Of a stretch of 64,000 nt of DNA, positions 8,613 to 17,681 are shown one piece after another. Below the pieces are notes generated by a model that saw only the letters and a list, made by a program, of their open reading frames with translations, had not been told where the DNA came from and made no database searches. This DNA comes from an uncultured Collinsella sp. (GTDB lineage: Bacteria > Actinomycetota > Coriobacteriia > Coriobacteriales > Coriobacteriaceae), in the NCBI GenBank assembly GCA_959019945.1, contig CAUEQD010000003.1:62001-126000 (forward strand), read 5' to 3'. Position 1 is the stretch's first letter. Every line of letters begins with the position of its first letter. A program made the translations under genes and the position numbers.

Positions 8613-10079
8613 GTGGCAATATCGAAGACGCGAGAGCTCGAAGATTATTTTGAACGCATCGTGCGCACGCGCGAAGGCGACCTGCCTGGTCGTCGCAAAG
8701 GCGACGAATACTTGTCTCAAACCCATGCGCTCTACCATGGCGACCCTGCGCCCTGGGCTCTGACGCCAAAGATATTCGACAAGGATATGACGGCGATTCT
8801 TAAGGAGGCCGCCGAACGCATGTACGGCATTATGGACAAGGTGACGCGGGCGTTTTGTTCCGATGCCTCTGTGCGTGCGTGGTTTCGCATGGATCCGGCT
8901 TTTGCTGACCTGTGTGCTATGGATGCCGGCTATGACTGTCAGATTCCCCTTGCGCGTGTTGATATCTTTCTTGACGAGGACACCGGTTCGTATACGTTTT
9001 GCGAGCTCAATACCGACGGCAGTGCTGGAATGGTGGTAACCGATGAGGTCTGCCAGGCAGTGCGAATGACGCCTTCCTTTGAGGAGTTTGCATCCGACCA
9101 CCCCGGCTTTCGGCAGTACGATTTGTGCGGTAGCTGGATAGATGCATTGTTTGAGACCTATGCAGAGTGGAAGCTGGCCCATCCTCGCCGCACCGAGGAT
9201 GGTGCACGGTCGGACGACGGGGCCCGCGTTGACGAGGGGCTCTATGCGCCACAATCAAAGATATATCCCGCTTCGGTGGCAATCGTCGACTATTCGGAAA
9301 GCATCGACTTGGAAGATGCGGCTCATTTTGTCGACCTTATGAGGCGGCGGGGCGTAGTCGCACGCTTTGCGGATGTGCGCGACCTGTGGATTGGCGAAGA
9401 CGAGAGCGGTGCTAGGCGCCTGTGCGATGCCGTCGGTCCTATTGATTGCGTTTGGCGGCGTGCGGTGACCGGCGAGCTGTGGGATAAGCCGTGCGACGGA
9501 CGTTCTGCCTTAATCGAGGCTGCCCAGGAAGGGCTTTCGTGCATCGTCGGTGGATTTAGAACATGGCCGTGCGCGACTAAGACTGTTTTTGCGTATCTGT
9601 GGTCTGAGGCGGGTCAGTCCTTGTTAAGCCCGGAGGAGCAGGCGTTTGTCCGGGAGCATGTGCCCTATACCGAGATCCTGGACGAAAGCACCCAGTTGTC
9701 GCGATTTGCCGAAAAGGATCGATGGGTTGTCAAGCCGTGCGGCGGCTACAACGCGGTTGGCGTTGTCGCCGGTTTGGATGCCACAGAACAGGAATGGTCC
9801 CAAGTGCTTGCTCGCGCTGCGGCCGCTGGGGCGATTGTGCAGGAGTATGCTCAGCAGTATCAGACTCCCTGCTTGCGTGGAACGCTTGTCGATGGGCCGC
9901 ATCGAGGAGAGGCGCCCAAAGGACTTGTGGATGATCTTGGTTTTGCGCCCGCTTCTAATATGGAAGGCCTGTACCTGTATCGCGGCCGTTTTGCGGGCGT
10001 GTACACACGCGTCGGTTTTGCCAACACCATAGGTGAGTGGACGAGCCGCTTGAACGTCGCAAGCTTTTTTGAGGAATAG
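8613..10079 (+). CDS. Glutathionylspermidine synthase-like ATP-grasp protein
   Basis: 488 residues resembling the glutathionylspermidine synthase/YjfC pre-ATP-grasp family, which ligates an amine to a carboxylate using ATP. Visible landmarks are FCELNTDGSAGMVVTDEV (about 130), FRTWPCATKTVFAYLWSE (about 315), DRWVVKPCGGYNAVGV (about 370) and a C-terminal GLYLYRGRFAGVYTR. The amidase (CHAP) half found in bifunctional synthetases is absent, so only ligase activity is expected. GTG 8613 is chosen over ATG 8601 because GGAGG at 8603-8607 is then correctly spaced. The true substrate is unknown. Confidence 0.75.
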   Translation: MAISKTRELEDYFERIVRTREGDLPGRRKGDEYLSQTHALYHGDPAPWALTPKIFDKDMTAILKEAAERMYGIMDKVTRAFCSDASVRAWFRMDPAFADLCAMDAGYDCQIPLARVDIFLDEDTGSYTFCELNTDGSAGMVVTDEVCQAVRMTPSFEEFASDHPGFRQYDLCGSWIDALFETYAEWKLAHPRRTEDGARSDDGARVDEGLYAPQSKIYPASVAIVDYSESIDLEDAAHFVDLMRRRGVVARFADVRDLWIGEDESGARRLCDAVGPIDCVWRRAVTGELWDKPCDGRSALIEAAQEGLSCIVGGFRTWPCATKTVFAYLWSEAGQSLLSPEEQAFVREHVPYTEILDESTQLSRFAEKDRWVVKPCGGYNAVGVVAGLDATEQEWSQVLARAAAAGAIVQEYAQQYQTPCLRGTLVDGPHRGEAPKGLVDDLGFAPASNMEGLYLYRGRFAGVYTRVGFANTIGEWTSRLNVASFFEE

Positions 10080-10248
10080 CCGTTTCTTGGGGAGCCTTCC
10101 GTGGTTGCGGCGTTCGACGTGACGGGGAGATTTTAGCGAAGCCGGTGAGTCCAGTTCTATCTGGCGTTTTTGTTGCGGTGCTGGGCGTACGCTTGAGTCG
10201 GAGTCCTCTTCATGCGCTACCATGACAGACAACGAATTTGACGAACGA

Positions 10249-10276
10249 CCCGCTGAGCTTGCCTCGGCGGGCTTTT
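10249..10276 (+). terminator. Probable terminator hairpin
   Basis: CCCGCTGAG and CCTCGGCGGG pair around CTTG, followed by CTTTT. It lies between the ATP-grasp gene and mfd. Confidence 0.6.
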
Positions 10277-10301
10277 GGCGTTGCAATGCCGGAGGAACAG
10301 C

Positions 10302-13300
10302 ATGCTCATTCACCGTATAGCCGCGCAGCTCTACACTGCCGAGGCACTGCAGACCGTCGAGGCCGGGCTCGATGCTGGCGAGGACGTGACGCTGGCCGTG
10401 TCTCAGTCGGGCCGAACGCTTATGGCCGCCGCCCAGTTTGCGCGTCGTCCGCGCCCCACGGTCTACGTTGTGAGCGGCGAGGATGCGGCCGATCGCGCCG
10501 CACGCAGTCTGGCCGCCTATGTGGGCCTGGCGCACGTGTGCCGCTTTCCCGAGCGCAAGGACTACCCTTGGCGCGAGCAGGCGCCCGACGACGCCGTGGT
10601 AGCCCAGCGCTGCGAGGCACTCGGGCGCATCGTGCGCGGCGACAACTGCATCATGGTCGCCTCGGCCCGCGCGCTGCTGCGCTGCGTGCCGCCGGTCGAG
10701 AGCCGCTACTGGGAGTCCACCACTTTTGCGGTGGGCGAGGAGATTCCTTTTGACGAGGTGCCGCAGTGCCTGGTGGGCATGGGCTACACCAATGCCGGCG
10801 CTGCCGACGAAGAGGATAGTGTAGATCTCGGTGGTCGCCGTATCATTAAAAAACCCGCGCAGGAAAAGGCGCCCGTGCGCATTGAGTTCTTTGGCGACGA
10901 GATCGACCGCATCCGCCGCATGGTGAGTTCAACGGGCCAGACCATCGGCAACGAGGACAGCATCGAGATCTTCCCCTGTCGCGAGCTGGCGCTTACCGAC
11001 GAGGCCGTTCACAACATGCATGTGGCGCTCTACCGCGCCAGCCAGGACGACAGCAAGTTGGCGGCGCTGCTCGAGATGGTGGATGCGCGCATCGTCACGC
11101 CTGAGCTCGACCGCTTTTTGCCGGTGATGTACGGCCAGACCGTAAGCCCGTTGGCGCACGTGAGCGGCAAGGCGCTCGTGGTTCTGTCCGAGCCGCGCTC
11201 GCTGTTCGACGACTGCCTGCGCGCCTACGAGGATATCGAGGCGCGTGCCGGCGAGGCAGGGATTGACCGCCTGGATGGTCTGTACGTGCGCGCTCAACAG
11301 CTCGATTTTGGTGCCCAGCAGCGCTTGAACTACGTAAGCCTCATCCGTGCCGGCGGTGCGGTGACGGCCGAGCTCAAGATTGAGCAGCCTGCCATCGCAG
11401 GCTCGGATAACCGTTTTATGACGCGCATCCAGGAGGTTGTGGGCAAGCGCTACGCCTGCGTGTTTGCCATTCCCGACCGCGGCGCGCGCGAGTCGATGGA
11501 GCTCACCTTTGGCGATGAGGGCATTACCTTTGAGGAATCGCTGACCGCGGCGCCCGAAAATGCCGGCGCTATCGGCGACCGCGTGCGCGTGGCAGCAGCG
11601 GATTCCGCCGACCGTACCGCACGCCAGGAGGCCCATGCTTCCATTCGCGAGCGTAAGGCCGACGCGCTCAACGCCCGCTCGCTCGAGGCGGGCGCGGCCC
11701 AGGCCGCCGCCGGTGCCGCCGTGCCCACCATCTCGCGCGGACGCGTGACCTTTGTCGATGCCGCCCTGCCGCAGGGCGTGGTGGTGCCCGATGCCAACCT
11801 GGCCGTGTTTTCGATCGCCGACCTCAACGCCCGCATGGACGCCAACCGCGCGCGCAGCCGCCGCAAGGTGGACATTACGCAGATTACCTTCCCGTTTAAG
11901 CCGGGCGACTACGTGGTGCACGCTACTCACGGCATCGCGCTCTTTAGCGAGATCGCGCGCCAGGAAGTGGGCGGCAAGGAGCGCGACTACTTTTTGCTGG
12001 AATATGCCGACGGCGACAAGCTCTACGTGCCGCTGGAGCAGGTCGACCGCATTACGCGCTACGTTGGTCCCGACGGCGACAAGCCGCGCCTGACCAGGCT
12101 CAACACCGCCGACTGGACGCGCGCCACCAACAAGGCGCGCAAGAATGCCAAAAAGCTGGCGTTTGACCTAGTCGATCTGTATACGCGCCGCTCGTCGATT
12201 ACCGGTATCGCCTGCCCGCCCGACACGCCCGAGCAGATCGAGATGGAGGAGAGCTTTCCCTACGACGAGACGCGCGACCAGCTGGAGGCCATCGCCGACA
12301 TTAAGGCCGACATGGAGGCGCCCAAGCCCATGGACCGTCTGCTGTGCGGCGACGTGGGCTTCGGCAAGACCGAGGTCGCTCTGCGTGCGGCGTTTAAGTG
12401 CGTGGACTCCGGCCGCCAGGTCATGGTGCTCTGTCCCACGACCATTCTTGCCCAGCAGCACTACGAGACGTTCTTTGAGCGCTTTGCCCCGTTTGGCCTT
12501 GAGGTTGAGGTGCTCAGCCGCTTCCGCACGCCGGCGCAGCAGAAGCGCGCGCTCAAGGCGTTTGCCGAGGGCACGATCGACGTGCTTATCGGCACGCATC
12601 GTCTGCTTTCGGCCGATGTGAACCCCAAGAACCTGGGCCTGGTGATCATCGACGAGGAACAGCGCTTTGGTGTGCAGCACAAGGAGCAGCTCAAGAACCT
12701 GCGCGAGCAGATCGATGTGCTCACGCTCTCGGCAACGCCGATTCCGCGAACCATGCAGATGGCCACGAGTGGCGTGCGTGACATGAGCCTGATCACTACG
12801 CCGCCGACCGGGCGCCGCCCCGTGATCGTGCGCGTGGGGGAGTACGACCCCGACGTGGTGAGCGCGGCGATTCGTCTGGAAGTGGGCCGCGGTGGCCAGG
12901 TGTACTACGTGTCCAACCGTGTCAAGACCATCGACGACGCCGTGGCGCGCGTGCACGAGGCAGCGCCCGAGGCGCGCGTGGGTGTGGCGCACGGCAAGAT
13001 GAGCCCGCGCGAGGTCGAGGATGTGATGATTGAGTTCGCGACCAAAAAGATCGACGTGCTCATCGCCACGACCATCGTGGAGAGCGGCATCGATAACGCG
13101 ACCGCCAACACGCTCATCATCGAGGACTCGCAGCGCCTTGGCCTGGCGCAGCTCTACCAGCTCAAGGGCCGTGTGGGTCGCTCTGCCACGCAGGCCTATG
13201 CGTACTTTATGTTCCCGGGCGAGCTGCCGCTCACCGAGGAGGCAACGGCGCGCCTGACCGCGCTTTCCGAGTTCCAGGACCTGGGCAGCGGCATGCGCAT

Positions 13301-13934
13301 CGCCATGCGCGACCTGGAGATCCGTGGTGCCGGCTCGCTTATGGGCGCCGAGCAGCACGGCAACCTGTCGAGCGTGGGCTTTGACCTGTTTACGCAGATG
13401 CTGGGCCAGGCAGTGGCCGAGGCGCGCGGCGATGACGACGCCGGCGTGGAGGCGGCGAGCGTGGGCATCAACCTGCCGGCCGATTACTTCTTGTCCGAGG
13501 AGTACCTGCCGGCGGTGGATCAGCGCGTGCTGGTGTACCGTAAGCTCGCAGCGGCCGAGGACCTGGAGAGCATCGATGGGGTGCAGGAAGAGACCGAGGC
13601 CGCGCATGGCGAGCTGCCGTTGGCGGGACTCAACCTGTTCAATCGCGCACGCATTCGCATTCGCGGCGAGCGCCTGGGACTCGAGAGCGTCACGCTCAGC
13701 GGCGGTCGCATCACGTTTTTGGGCGTCGACGTGCCCAAGAAGGTGGCCTTTGAGCTTAAGACCCGCTATGGCGCGGTGAACTTTCCCAAGAGCCGCAAAC
13801 TGTCGGTGCCCTACAAGGCGGGCGCCGGTGCGGGCAGCGGCCTGGGTCGTGGCCTCGACGCCAACGACGGCACCGGTCCCGTGGCCGCGGCACTCATGCT
13901 GCTGCAGCAGCTGGGTGCCAGCGACGACGACTAA
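10302..13934 (+). CDS. mfd: Transcription-repair coupling factor
   Basis: 1210 residues. Mfd releases RNA polymerase stalled at lesions and recruits UvrA. The order is an N-terminal UvrB-like region, a CarD-like RNA-polymerase interaction domain (FKPGDYVVHATHGIALF near 531), a RecG-like translocase with Walker A GDVGFGKTEVA near 683 and DEEQRFG near 783, helicase motif VGRVGRSATQAYAY-like ending, and the C-terminal TRCF domain. An Ala-rich stretch about 430-480 before the CarD-like domain looks like a lineage-specific linker. The start at 10302 follows GGAGGA; an in-frame ATG at 10275 lacks a site. Confidence 0.97.
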   Translation: MLIHRIAAQLYTAEALQTVEAGLDAGEDVTLAVSQSGRTLMAAAQFARRPRPTVYVVSGEDAADRAARSLAAYVGLAHVCRFPERKDYPWREQAPDDAVVAQRCEALGRIVRGDNCIMVASARALLRCVPPVESRYWESTTFAVGEEIPFDEVPQCLVGMGYTNAGAADEEDSVDLGGRRIIKKPAQEKAPVRIEFFGDEIDRIRRMVSSTGQTIGNEDSIEIFPCRELALTDEAVHNMHVALYRASQDDSKLAALLEMVDARIVTPELDRFLPVMYGQTVSPLAHVSGKALVVLSEPRSLFDDCLRAYEDIEARAGEAGIDRLDGLYVRAQQLDFGAQQRLNYVSLIRAGGAVTAELKIEQPAIAGSDNRFMTRIQEVVGKRYACVFAIPDRGARESMELTFGDEGITFEESLTAAPENAGAIGDRVRVAAADSADRTARQEAHASIRERKADALNARSLEAGAAQAAAGAAVPTISRGRVTFVDAALPQGVVVPDANLAVFSIADLNARMDANRARSRRKVDITQITFPFKPGDYVVHATHGIALFSEIARQEVGGKERDYFLLEYADGDKLYVPLEQVDRITRYVGPDGDKPRLTRLNTADWTRATNKARKNAKKLAFDLVDLYTRRSSITGIACPPDTPEQIEMEESFPYDETRDQLEAIADIKADMEAPKPMDRLLCGDVGFGKTEVALRAAFKCVDSGRQVMVLCPTTILAQQHYETFFERFAPFGLEVEVLSRFRTPAQQKRALKAFAEGTIDVLIGTHRLLSADVNPKNLGLVIIDEEQRFGVQHKEQLKNLREQIDVLTLSATPIPRTMQMATSGVRDMSLITTPPTGRRPVIVRVGEYDPDVVSAAIRLEVGRGGQVYYVSNRVKTIDDAVARVHEAAPEARVGVAHGKMSPREVEDVMIEFATKKIDVLIATTIVESGIDNATANTLIIEDSQRLGLAQLYQLKGRVGRSATQAYAYFMFPGELPLTEEATARLTALSEFQDLGSGMRIAMRDLEIRGAGSLMGAEQHGNLSSVGFDLFTQMLGQAVAEARGDDDAGVEAASVGINLPADYFLSEEYLPAVDQRVLVYRKLAAAEDLESIDGVQEETEAAHGELPLAGLNLFNRARIRIRGERLGLESVTLSGGRITFLGVDVPKKVAFELKTRYGAVNFPKSRKLSVPYKAGAGAGSGLGRGLDANDGTGPVAAALMLLQQLGASDDD

Positions 13935-13938
13935 CGGG

Positions 13939-14070
13939 TCGACGCTGCAAACGCTCCATTTGGGCAATCTGACCCTCACTCGTCGGTCGCGTACGCAAGT
14001 ACGCTTCCCTCCTCCTTCGGGCCACCTTGCCACAAATGGAACGTTTTCGCTCACTTATGCTCAACCTGTA
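13939..14070. repeat. Large palindromic repeat, GTACGC-core type (copy 1)
   Basis: It begins five bases after the mfd stop. The outer conserved block is GTCGACGCTGCAAACG; variable arms around CTCCATTT pair with AAATGGAACG on the far side. The centre contains GTCGGTCGCGTAC and AAGTACGCTTCCCTCCTC, with a small hairpin GCGTACG/AGTACGC near 13989-14004. The far flank is TTTTCGCTCACTTATGCTCAACC. The same centre and flanks recur at 27070-27199 with different but still complementary arms. Confidence 0.85.
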
Positions 14071-14145
14071 AGGGTATTTATGGGACAAAGCTATCTTTGC
14101 CCCACCACGTTGCGGGTCGACCCTTCGCCCGACCGAAAGGAAAGC

Positions 14146-15009
14146 ATGTTCGGATACATCTATAAGAAAGATGTCGCCATTATCGCGGTTGTCCTGTGCC
14201 TTTGTCTGGGCGTGGGCAGTTTCTTCGATTATCAGATCTCGAGCGCGCTGTTCAATATCGGCAGCATGTACGGTCGCTTTATCGAGGCCGCCGGCGAGCT
14301 GCCGTTCGAGCTGACGGCGAGCGTCGCGGGCGTTATGCTCGTACGCGCGGTGCGTCCCGACTCCAGGGGGAGCAAATGGCTCGCCGTGCTCGGCATTCTC
14401 GTCAACGTTGGCCTGGCCGGCTACGAGATCGTTTCGTCCCTGCGGGTTGGCGGCAAACTCATCGCGGTTCAGTTGGTACTGACGTTTGCGCTGGTGATCG
14501 CCGCCAACCTTATCGTCTATCGCCTCACGCGCGCGACTGAGCCCGACGAGCTTACGCGCTGGGCGTTGATGGTGCTTGCCGTGTGGGTCGCTCAGGCCAT
14601 TATCCTCAACGTGATCGTCAAGCCGCTGTGGTCGCGTCCGCGCATGCGCGTGATCGAGGTCACACCGGGGCTCAATTTTCAGCCGTGGTGGGTGATCGGC
14701 AACCCCGACAAGTGGAGTTATATTGCGGCCGGCGTAATCAAGGACGGCTTTAAGTCGTTCGCGAGCGGACACACCGCGCATGCGGCGATCGGTCTTATGC
14801 TCGCCGGACTTCCCGCGGTGGCCTTTAAGGAAAAGCCCTCGCGCCGGCGGGTGGTCTTTTGGACGGCGGCTGTGGTCGCGGCGCTCGTCGCCTTTGGCCG
14901 TATCGTGATCGGGGCGCACTTTTTGAGTGACGTGAGCTGCGGCTTTGCCCTGGTGCTGGCGCTTGAGTGCCTTGCCGCGCACATTGCCTATCCGCACGGC
15001 GTACAATAG
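14146..15009 (+). CDS. PAP2-family membrane phosphatase
   Basis: 287 residues with about seven membrane segments. All three phosphatase motifs are visible: KPLWSRPRMR (about 167-176), FASGHTAHA (about 206) with the catalytic His, and GRIVIGAHFLSD (about 251-262). PAP2 enzymes dephosphorylate lipid phosphates such as undecaprenyl pyrophosphate or phosphatidic acid at the membrane. The exact substrate cannot be told. The start at 14146 follows GAAAGGAAAG; the open frame extends upstream through the palindrome but without a start signal. The next gene begins 45 bases downstream. Confidence 0.87.
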   Translation: MFGYIYKKDVAIIAVVLCLCLGVGSFFDYQISSALFNIGSMYGRFIEAAGELPFELTASVAGVMLVRAVRPDSRGSKWLAVLGILVNVGLAGYEIVSSLRVGGKLIAVQLVLTFALVIAANLIVYRLTRATEPDELTRWALMVLAVWVAQAIILNVIVKPLWSRPRMRVIEVTPGLNFQPWWVIGNPDKWSYIAAGVIKDGFKSFASGHTAHAAIGLMLAGLPAVAFKEKPSRRRVVFWTAAVVAALVAFGRIVIGAHFLSDVSCGFALVLALECLAAHIAYPHGVQ

Positions 15010-15054
15010 CCCCGTTTGAATCATCTGGCCGATACCCGGTAAGAGAGGATTGCC

Positions 15055-16080
15055 ATGCTCGCGTTCAACAACGATTATTCCCACGGCGCACACCCGGCGG
15101 TGCTGCAGGCGCTCGTCGATACCAACATGGAGCCGCAGCCCGGCTACGGTACCGATGCGCATACCGAGTGCGCCAAGCAACTTATCCGCGAGGCCTGCCA
15201 GGCCCCCGATGCCGACGTGTTTTTTCTGGTGGGCGGCACGCAGGCCAACGCGACGGTGATTGATATGCTGCTCGCGCCCTACCAGGGCGTTGTTGCCGCC
15301 GAGACCGGTCATGTTGCCTGCCACGAGGCGGGCGCCATCGAGTTTGGCGGCCACAAGGTGCTCACCATCCCCGGCTACGAGGGCAAGATGCACGCCGAGG
15401 ATCTCGAGAACTATATCCAGGTGTTCTACGAAAACGAGAGCTACGAGCACACGGTGTTCCCGGGCGCCGTGTACGTGAGCCTATCGACTGAGTACGGCAC
15501 GCTGTACTCCAAGGCCGAGCTCGCGGCGATTCACGCGGTGTGCCAGAAGCGCGAGATTCCGCTGTTTGTGGATGGCGCCCGCCTGGCCTATGCGCTGGCG
15601 GCCGATGAGTGCGACATTACCCTGCCCGAGCTGGCGCAGCTGTGCGACGTGTTCTACATCGGCGGCACCAAGTGCGGCGCGCTCTGCGGCGAGGCTGTGG
15701 TGTTCTGCGGCATGCGCGCCCCGGCGCATCCCATTCCGCGTATTAAGCAGCACGGCGCGCTGTTGGCCAAGGGCCGCCTGACGGGCGTGCAGTTTGAGGC
15801 GCTCTTTACCGACGGCCTGTATTTTGAGATTGGCCGTCAGGCGATCGAAACCGCGCAGGCGCTTCGTCGCGTGCTGCACGAGCACGGCTACCGGTTCTTC
15901 TTGGAGACGCCCACAAACCAGCAGTTCGTGATCCTGCCCAACGAGGACATGGCCCGCATTCGCGAGCATGCCTCGATCGAGTACTGGGAAAAGTACGATG
16001 AGACCCACACGGTGGTGCGCTTTTGCACCAGCTGGGCCACGACGCAGGAGGACATCGACGTGCTGGCGGCTGTCCTGTAG
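15055..16080 (+). CDS. ltaE: Low-specificity L-threonine aldolase-type PLP enzyme
   Basis: 341 residues, usual for the family. It is a fold-type I PLP enzyme cleaving L-threonine or allo-threonine to glycine and acetaldehyde. The N-terminus MLAFNNDYSHGAHPAVL, the GGTQANATV cofactor segment, FVDGARLAYAL with the PLP Asp, and YIGGTKCGA with the Schiff-base Lys (K206) are all present. The start at 15055 has AGAGAGGA upstream. It is followed by a strong terminator at 16096. A related beta-eliminating lyase activity is possible; the family assignment is firm. Confidence 0.9.
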   Translation: MLAFNNDYSHGAHPAVLQALVDTNMEPQPGYGTDAHTECAKQLIREACQAPDADVFFLVGGTQANATVIDMLLAPYQGVVAAETGHVACHEAGAIEFGGHKVLTIPGYEGKMHAEDLENYIQVFYENESYEHTVFPGAVYVSLSTEYGTLYSKAELAAIHAVCQKREIPLFVDGARLAYALAADECDITLPELAQLCDVFYIGGTKCGALCGEAVVFCGMRAPAHPIPRIKQHGALLAKGRLTGVQFEALFTDGLYFEIGRQAIETAQALRRVLHEHGYRFFLETPTNQQFVILPNEDMARIREHASIEYWEKYDETHTVVRFCTSWATTQEDIDVLAAVL

Positions 16081-16095
16081 CCTGATGTAATGACG

Positions 16096-16140
16096 AGGGC
16101 CACCCTGCGCCGGGTTTGACGCAGGGTGGCCTTTGCTTTT
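16096..16140 (+). terminator. Rho-independent terminator
   Basis: AGGGCCACCCTGCG and CGCAGGGTGGCCT form a 13-pair stem around CCGGGTTTGA, followed by TTGCTTTT. It ends the threonine aldolase transcript, and the next start is only 16 bases further on. Confidence 0.9.
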
Positions 16141-16155
16141 GGGGAGAAGGGTTGT

Positions 16156-16746
16156 ATGACCGAGATGTCCGAGCCGACGATTCGTCTGGCGACGCCCGAA
16201 GACGCGTCGGCGTTGCTTGCCATCTATGAGCCGTATGTGCGCCAGACGGCGATTACCTGCGAATACGAGGTGCCGAGCGTTGAGGAGTTCGCCGGGCGCA
16301 TCGAGCGTACGCTCAAGCGCTATCCGTATCTGGTGATGGAGCTGGACGGGCATCCGGTAGGCTATGCCTATGTGAGTCCGCTCAACAGCCGCGAGGCATA
16401 CGACTGGTCGGTCGAGACGTCGATCTACCTGGCGCGCGACGTGCGCCACGGCGGGCTGGGCCGCAAGTTGCACGATACGCTCAAACAATGTCTGATCGCG
16501 ATGGGCATCACCAACATGTGCGCGCTCATTGCCGTGCCGCACGACAAGGACGACGAGTATCTAACGCACAACAGTCAGGATTTCCATGCCCATATGGGAT
16601 ATCGCTTGGTGGGCGCCTTCGATCGCTGCGCCCAAAAGTTTGGCCGCTGGTACGACATGTGCTGGATGGAGCTGGTCCTTGCCGAGCGCGTCCCTAACCA
16701 ACCCAAACCAACCTGGTTCCCCGACCTCCCCAAACCTACCATTTAG
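16156..16746 (+). CDS. GNAT-family N-acetyltransferase
   Basis: 196 residues resembling phosphinothricin/methionine-sulfoximine acetyltransferases: IRLATPEDASALLAIYEPYVRQTAITCEYE at the start (split: IRLATPEDASALL, AIYEPYV), the acetyl-CoA loop RHGGLGRKLHDTL near 105, and LIAVPHDKDDEY. The last 16 residues (NQPKPTWFPDLPKPT) come from a pyrimidine-poor repetitive stretch that runs into AACCTACCATTTAGGGACAGGTT. This suggests the 3' end was extended by a fragment of the GGGACAG-type repeat. The gene converges on the GntR gene with only seven bases between stops. Confidence 0.85.
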   Translation: MTEMSEPTIRLATPEDASALLAIYEPYVRQTAITCEYEVPSVEEFAGRIERTLKRYPYLVMELDGHPVGYAYVSPLNSREAYDWSVETSIYLARDVRHGGLGRKLHDTLKQCLIAMGITNMCALIAVPHDKDDEYLTHNSQDFHAHMGYRLVGAFDRCAQKFGRWYDMCWMELVLAERVPNQPKPTWFPDLPKPTI

Positions 16747-16753
16747 GGACAGG

Positions 16754-17476
16754 TTAGCCGATGGGCTCGGTGTATTTGGCGCGGTCGGTGCGTTGGATGC
16801 GCTTGGAGACATGGAGCGGGCGGCCGTCGGTGTCGTAGACGTAGTCGGTGATCAGGATCAGCGCCTGCCCACGCTCAACGTTGAGCAAAAACGCCTCGTT
16901 TTGCGAGGCATAGCACACCTCAAAGGTCTTGTGCCCCTGTGCCGGCGCGCGATGGAATTCCTGGCGCAGCGTGGCGTAGAGCGAACCGTTGATATCGCGA
17001 TCGATGAGTGCTTCAAAGCTCGGTGGTAGATAGGTGGTCTCCAGGCACAGCGGCGCATCGTCCAGATAACGCAGTCGGACAAGTTTGACGAGCTTGCTGC
17101 CCACGGCGACATCGAAGAACTTGGCCGCATTGCCCGCGGCCTTGGCAAAGCCCGAGTCCACCGTGCGCGTGGTGGGCTTCATACCCTGGCCCTGGACCTG
17201 TGTCGTGTAGCTCGAAAACACCAGGTTGTTCTCGTGGAGCGCCGGCGTGTCGGCCACAAAGGCGCCACGCCCGCGCTCGGTGCGCACCAGGCCCTCATCA
17301 ACGAGCACCTTAAGGGCGTGGCGTACGGTGCTGCGCGACAGCCCCGATTCGTCCATGAGTTCCATCTCGGACGGCAGCTTGTCTCCGCGCGCGTAGGTGC
17401 CGGAGGCGATGCGGTCGCGCAGCATGCCCGCCAAGCGCTCGTATTGGGTCAGTCTCTTTTTAGATGAAGCGTTCAT
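16754..17476 (-). CDS. GntR/UTRA (HutC-type) regulator of the first sugar-amine island
   Basis: 240 residues. The N-terminal winged helix spans about 10-78 (GDKLPSEMELMDESGLSRSTVRHALKVL and VRTERGRGAFV, in pieces); the UTRA ligand domain spans about 95-235. FrlR, which controls fructoselysine genes, belongs to this subfamily and senses a phosphorylated sugar. It is divergent from the SIS gene at 17682, with a 205-base intergenic region holding two copies of TGTATnTAACnTGTATGC, the likely operators. It probably represses the SIS/PTS genes and itself. Confidence 0.88.
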   Translation of the reverse strand: MNASSKKRLTQYERLAGMLRDRIASGTYARGDKLPSEMELMDESGLSRSTVRHALKVLVDEGLVRTERGRGAFVADTPALHENNLVFSSYTTQVQGQGMKPTTRTVDSGFAKAAGNAAKFFDVAVGSKLVKLVRLRYLDDAPLCLETTYLPPSFEALIDRDINGSLYATLRQEFHRAPAQGHKTFEVCYASQNEAFLLNVERGQALILITDYVYDTDGRPLHVSKRIQRTDRAKYTEPIG

Positions 17477-17486
17477 GCGATCAACC

Positions 17487-17643
17487 TGTATCTAACCTGT
17501 ATGCGTATCTAATCAAGCATGTATTCAATACAACAACAAAACCGCTGGTAGCAAGTTATCGAAAACCGTATCAGCAAATTATCTAAGACAAATATAGCAT
17601 ACAACTAGTCGACATAACCAAAACATGTATGTAACTTGTATGC
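17487..17643. promoter_or_regulatory. Pair of GntR operator candidates
   Basis: TGTATCTAACCTGTATGC at 17487-17504 and TGTATGTAACTTGTATGC at 17626-17643 match at 16 of 18 positions and are in the same orientation. One sits just upstream of the GntR start and one 39 bases upstream of the SIS start, as expected for a regulator controlling both divergent promoters, possibly by looping. Related half-sites (GCATACAAC, near 17597) lie between them. Confidence 0.6.
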
Positions 17644-17681
17644 CATCGAGAGCATCAAACGAGAAGAAAGGCTGATGTACG

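Noticed and set aside
10238..10753. 171-residue frame overlapping the start of mfd
   Set aside because: Arg/Ala/Gly-rich shadow in a second frame of mfd without a start signal.
12168..14054. 628-residue minus-strand frame opposite mfd
   Set aside because: Shadow of mfd with repetitive basic composition; it also runs through the palindrome after mfd.
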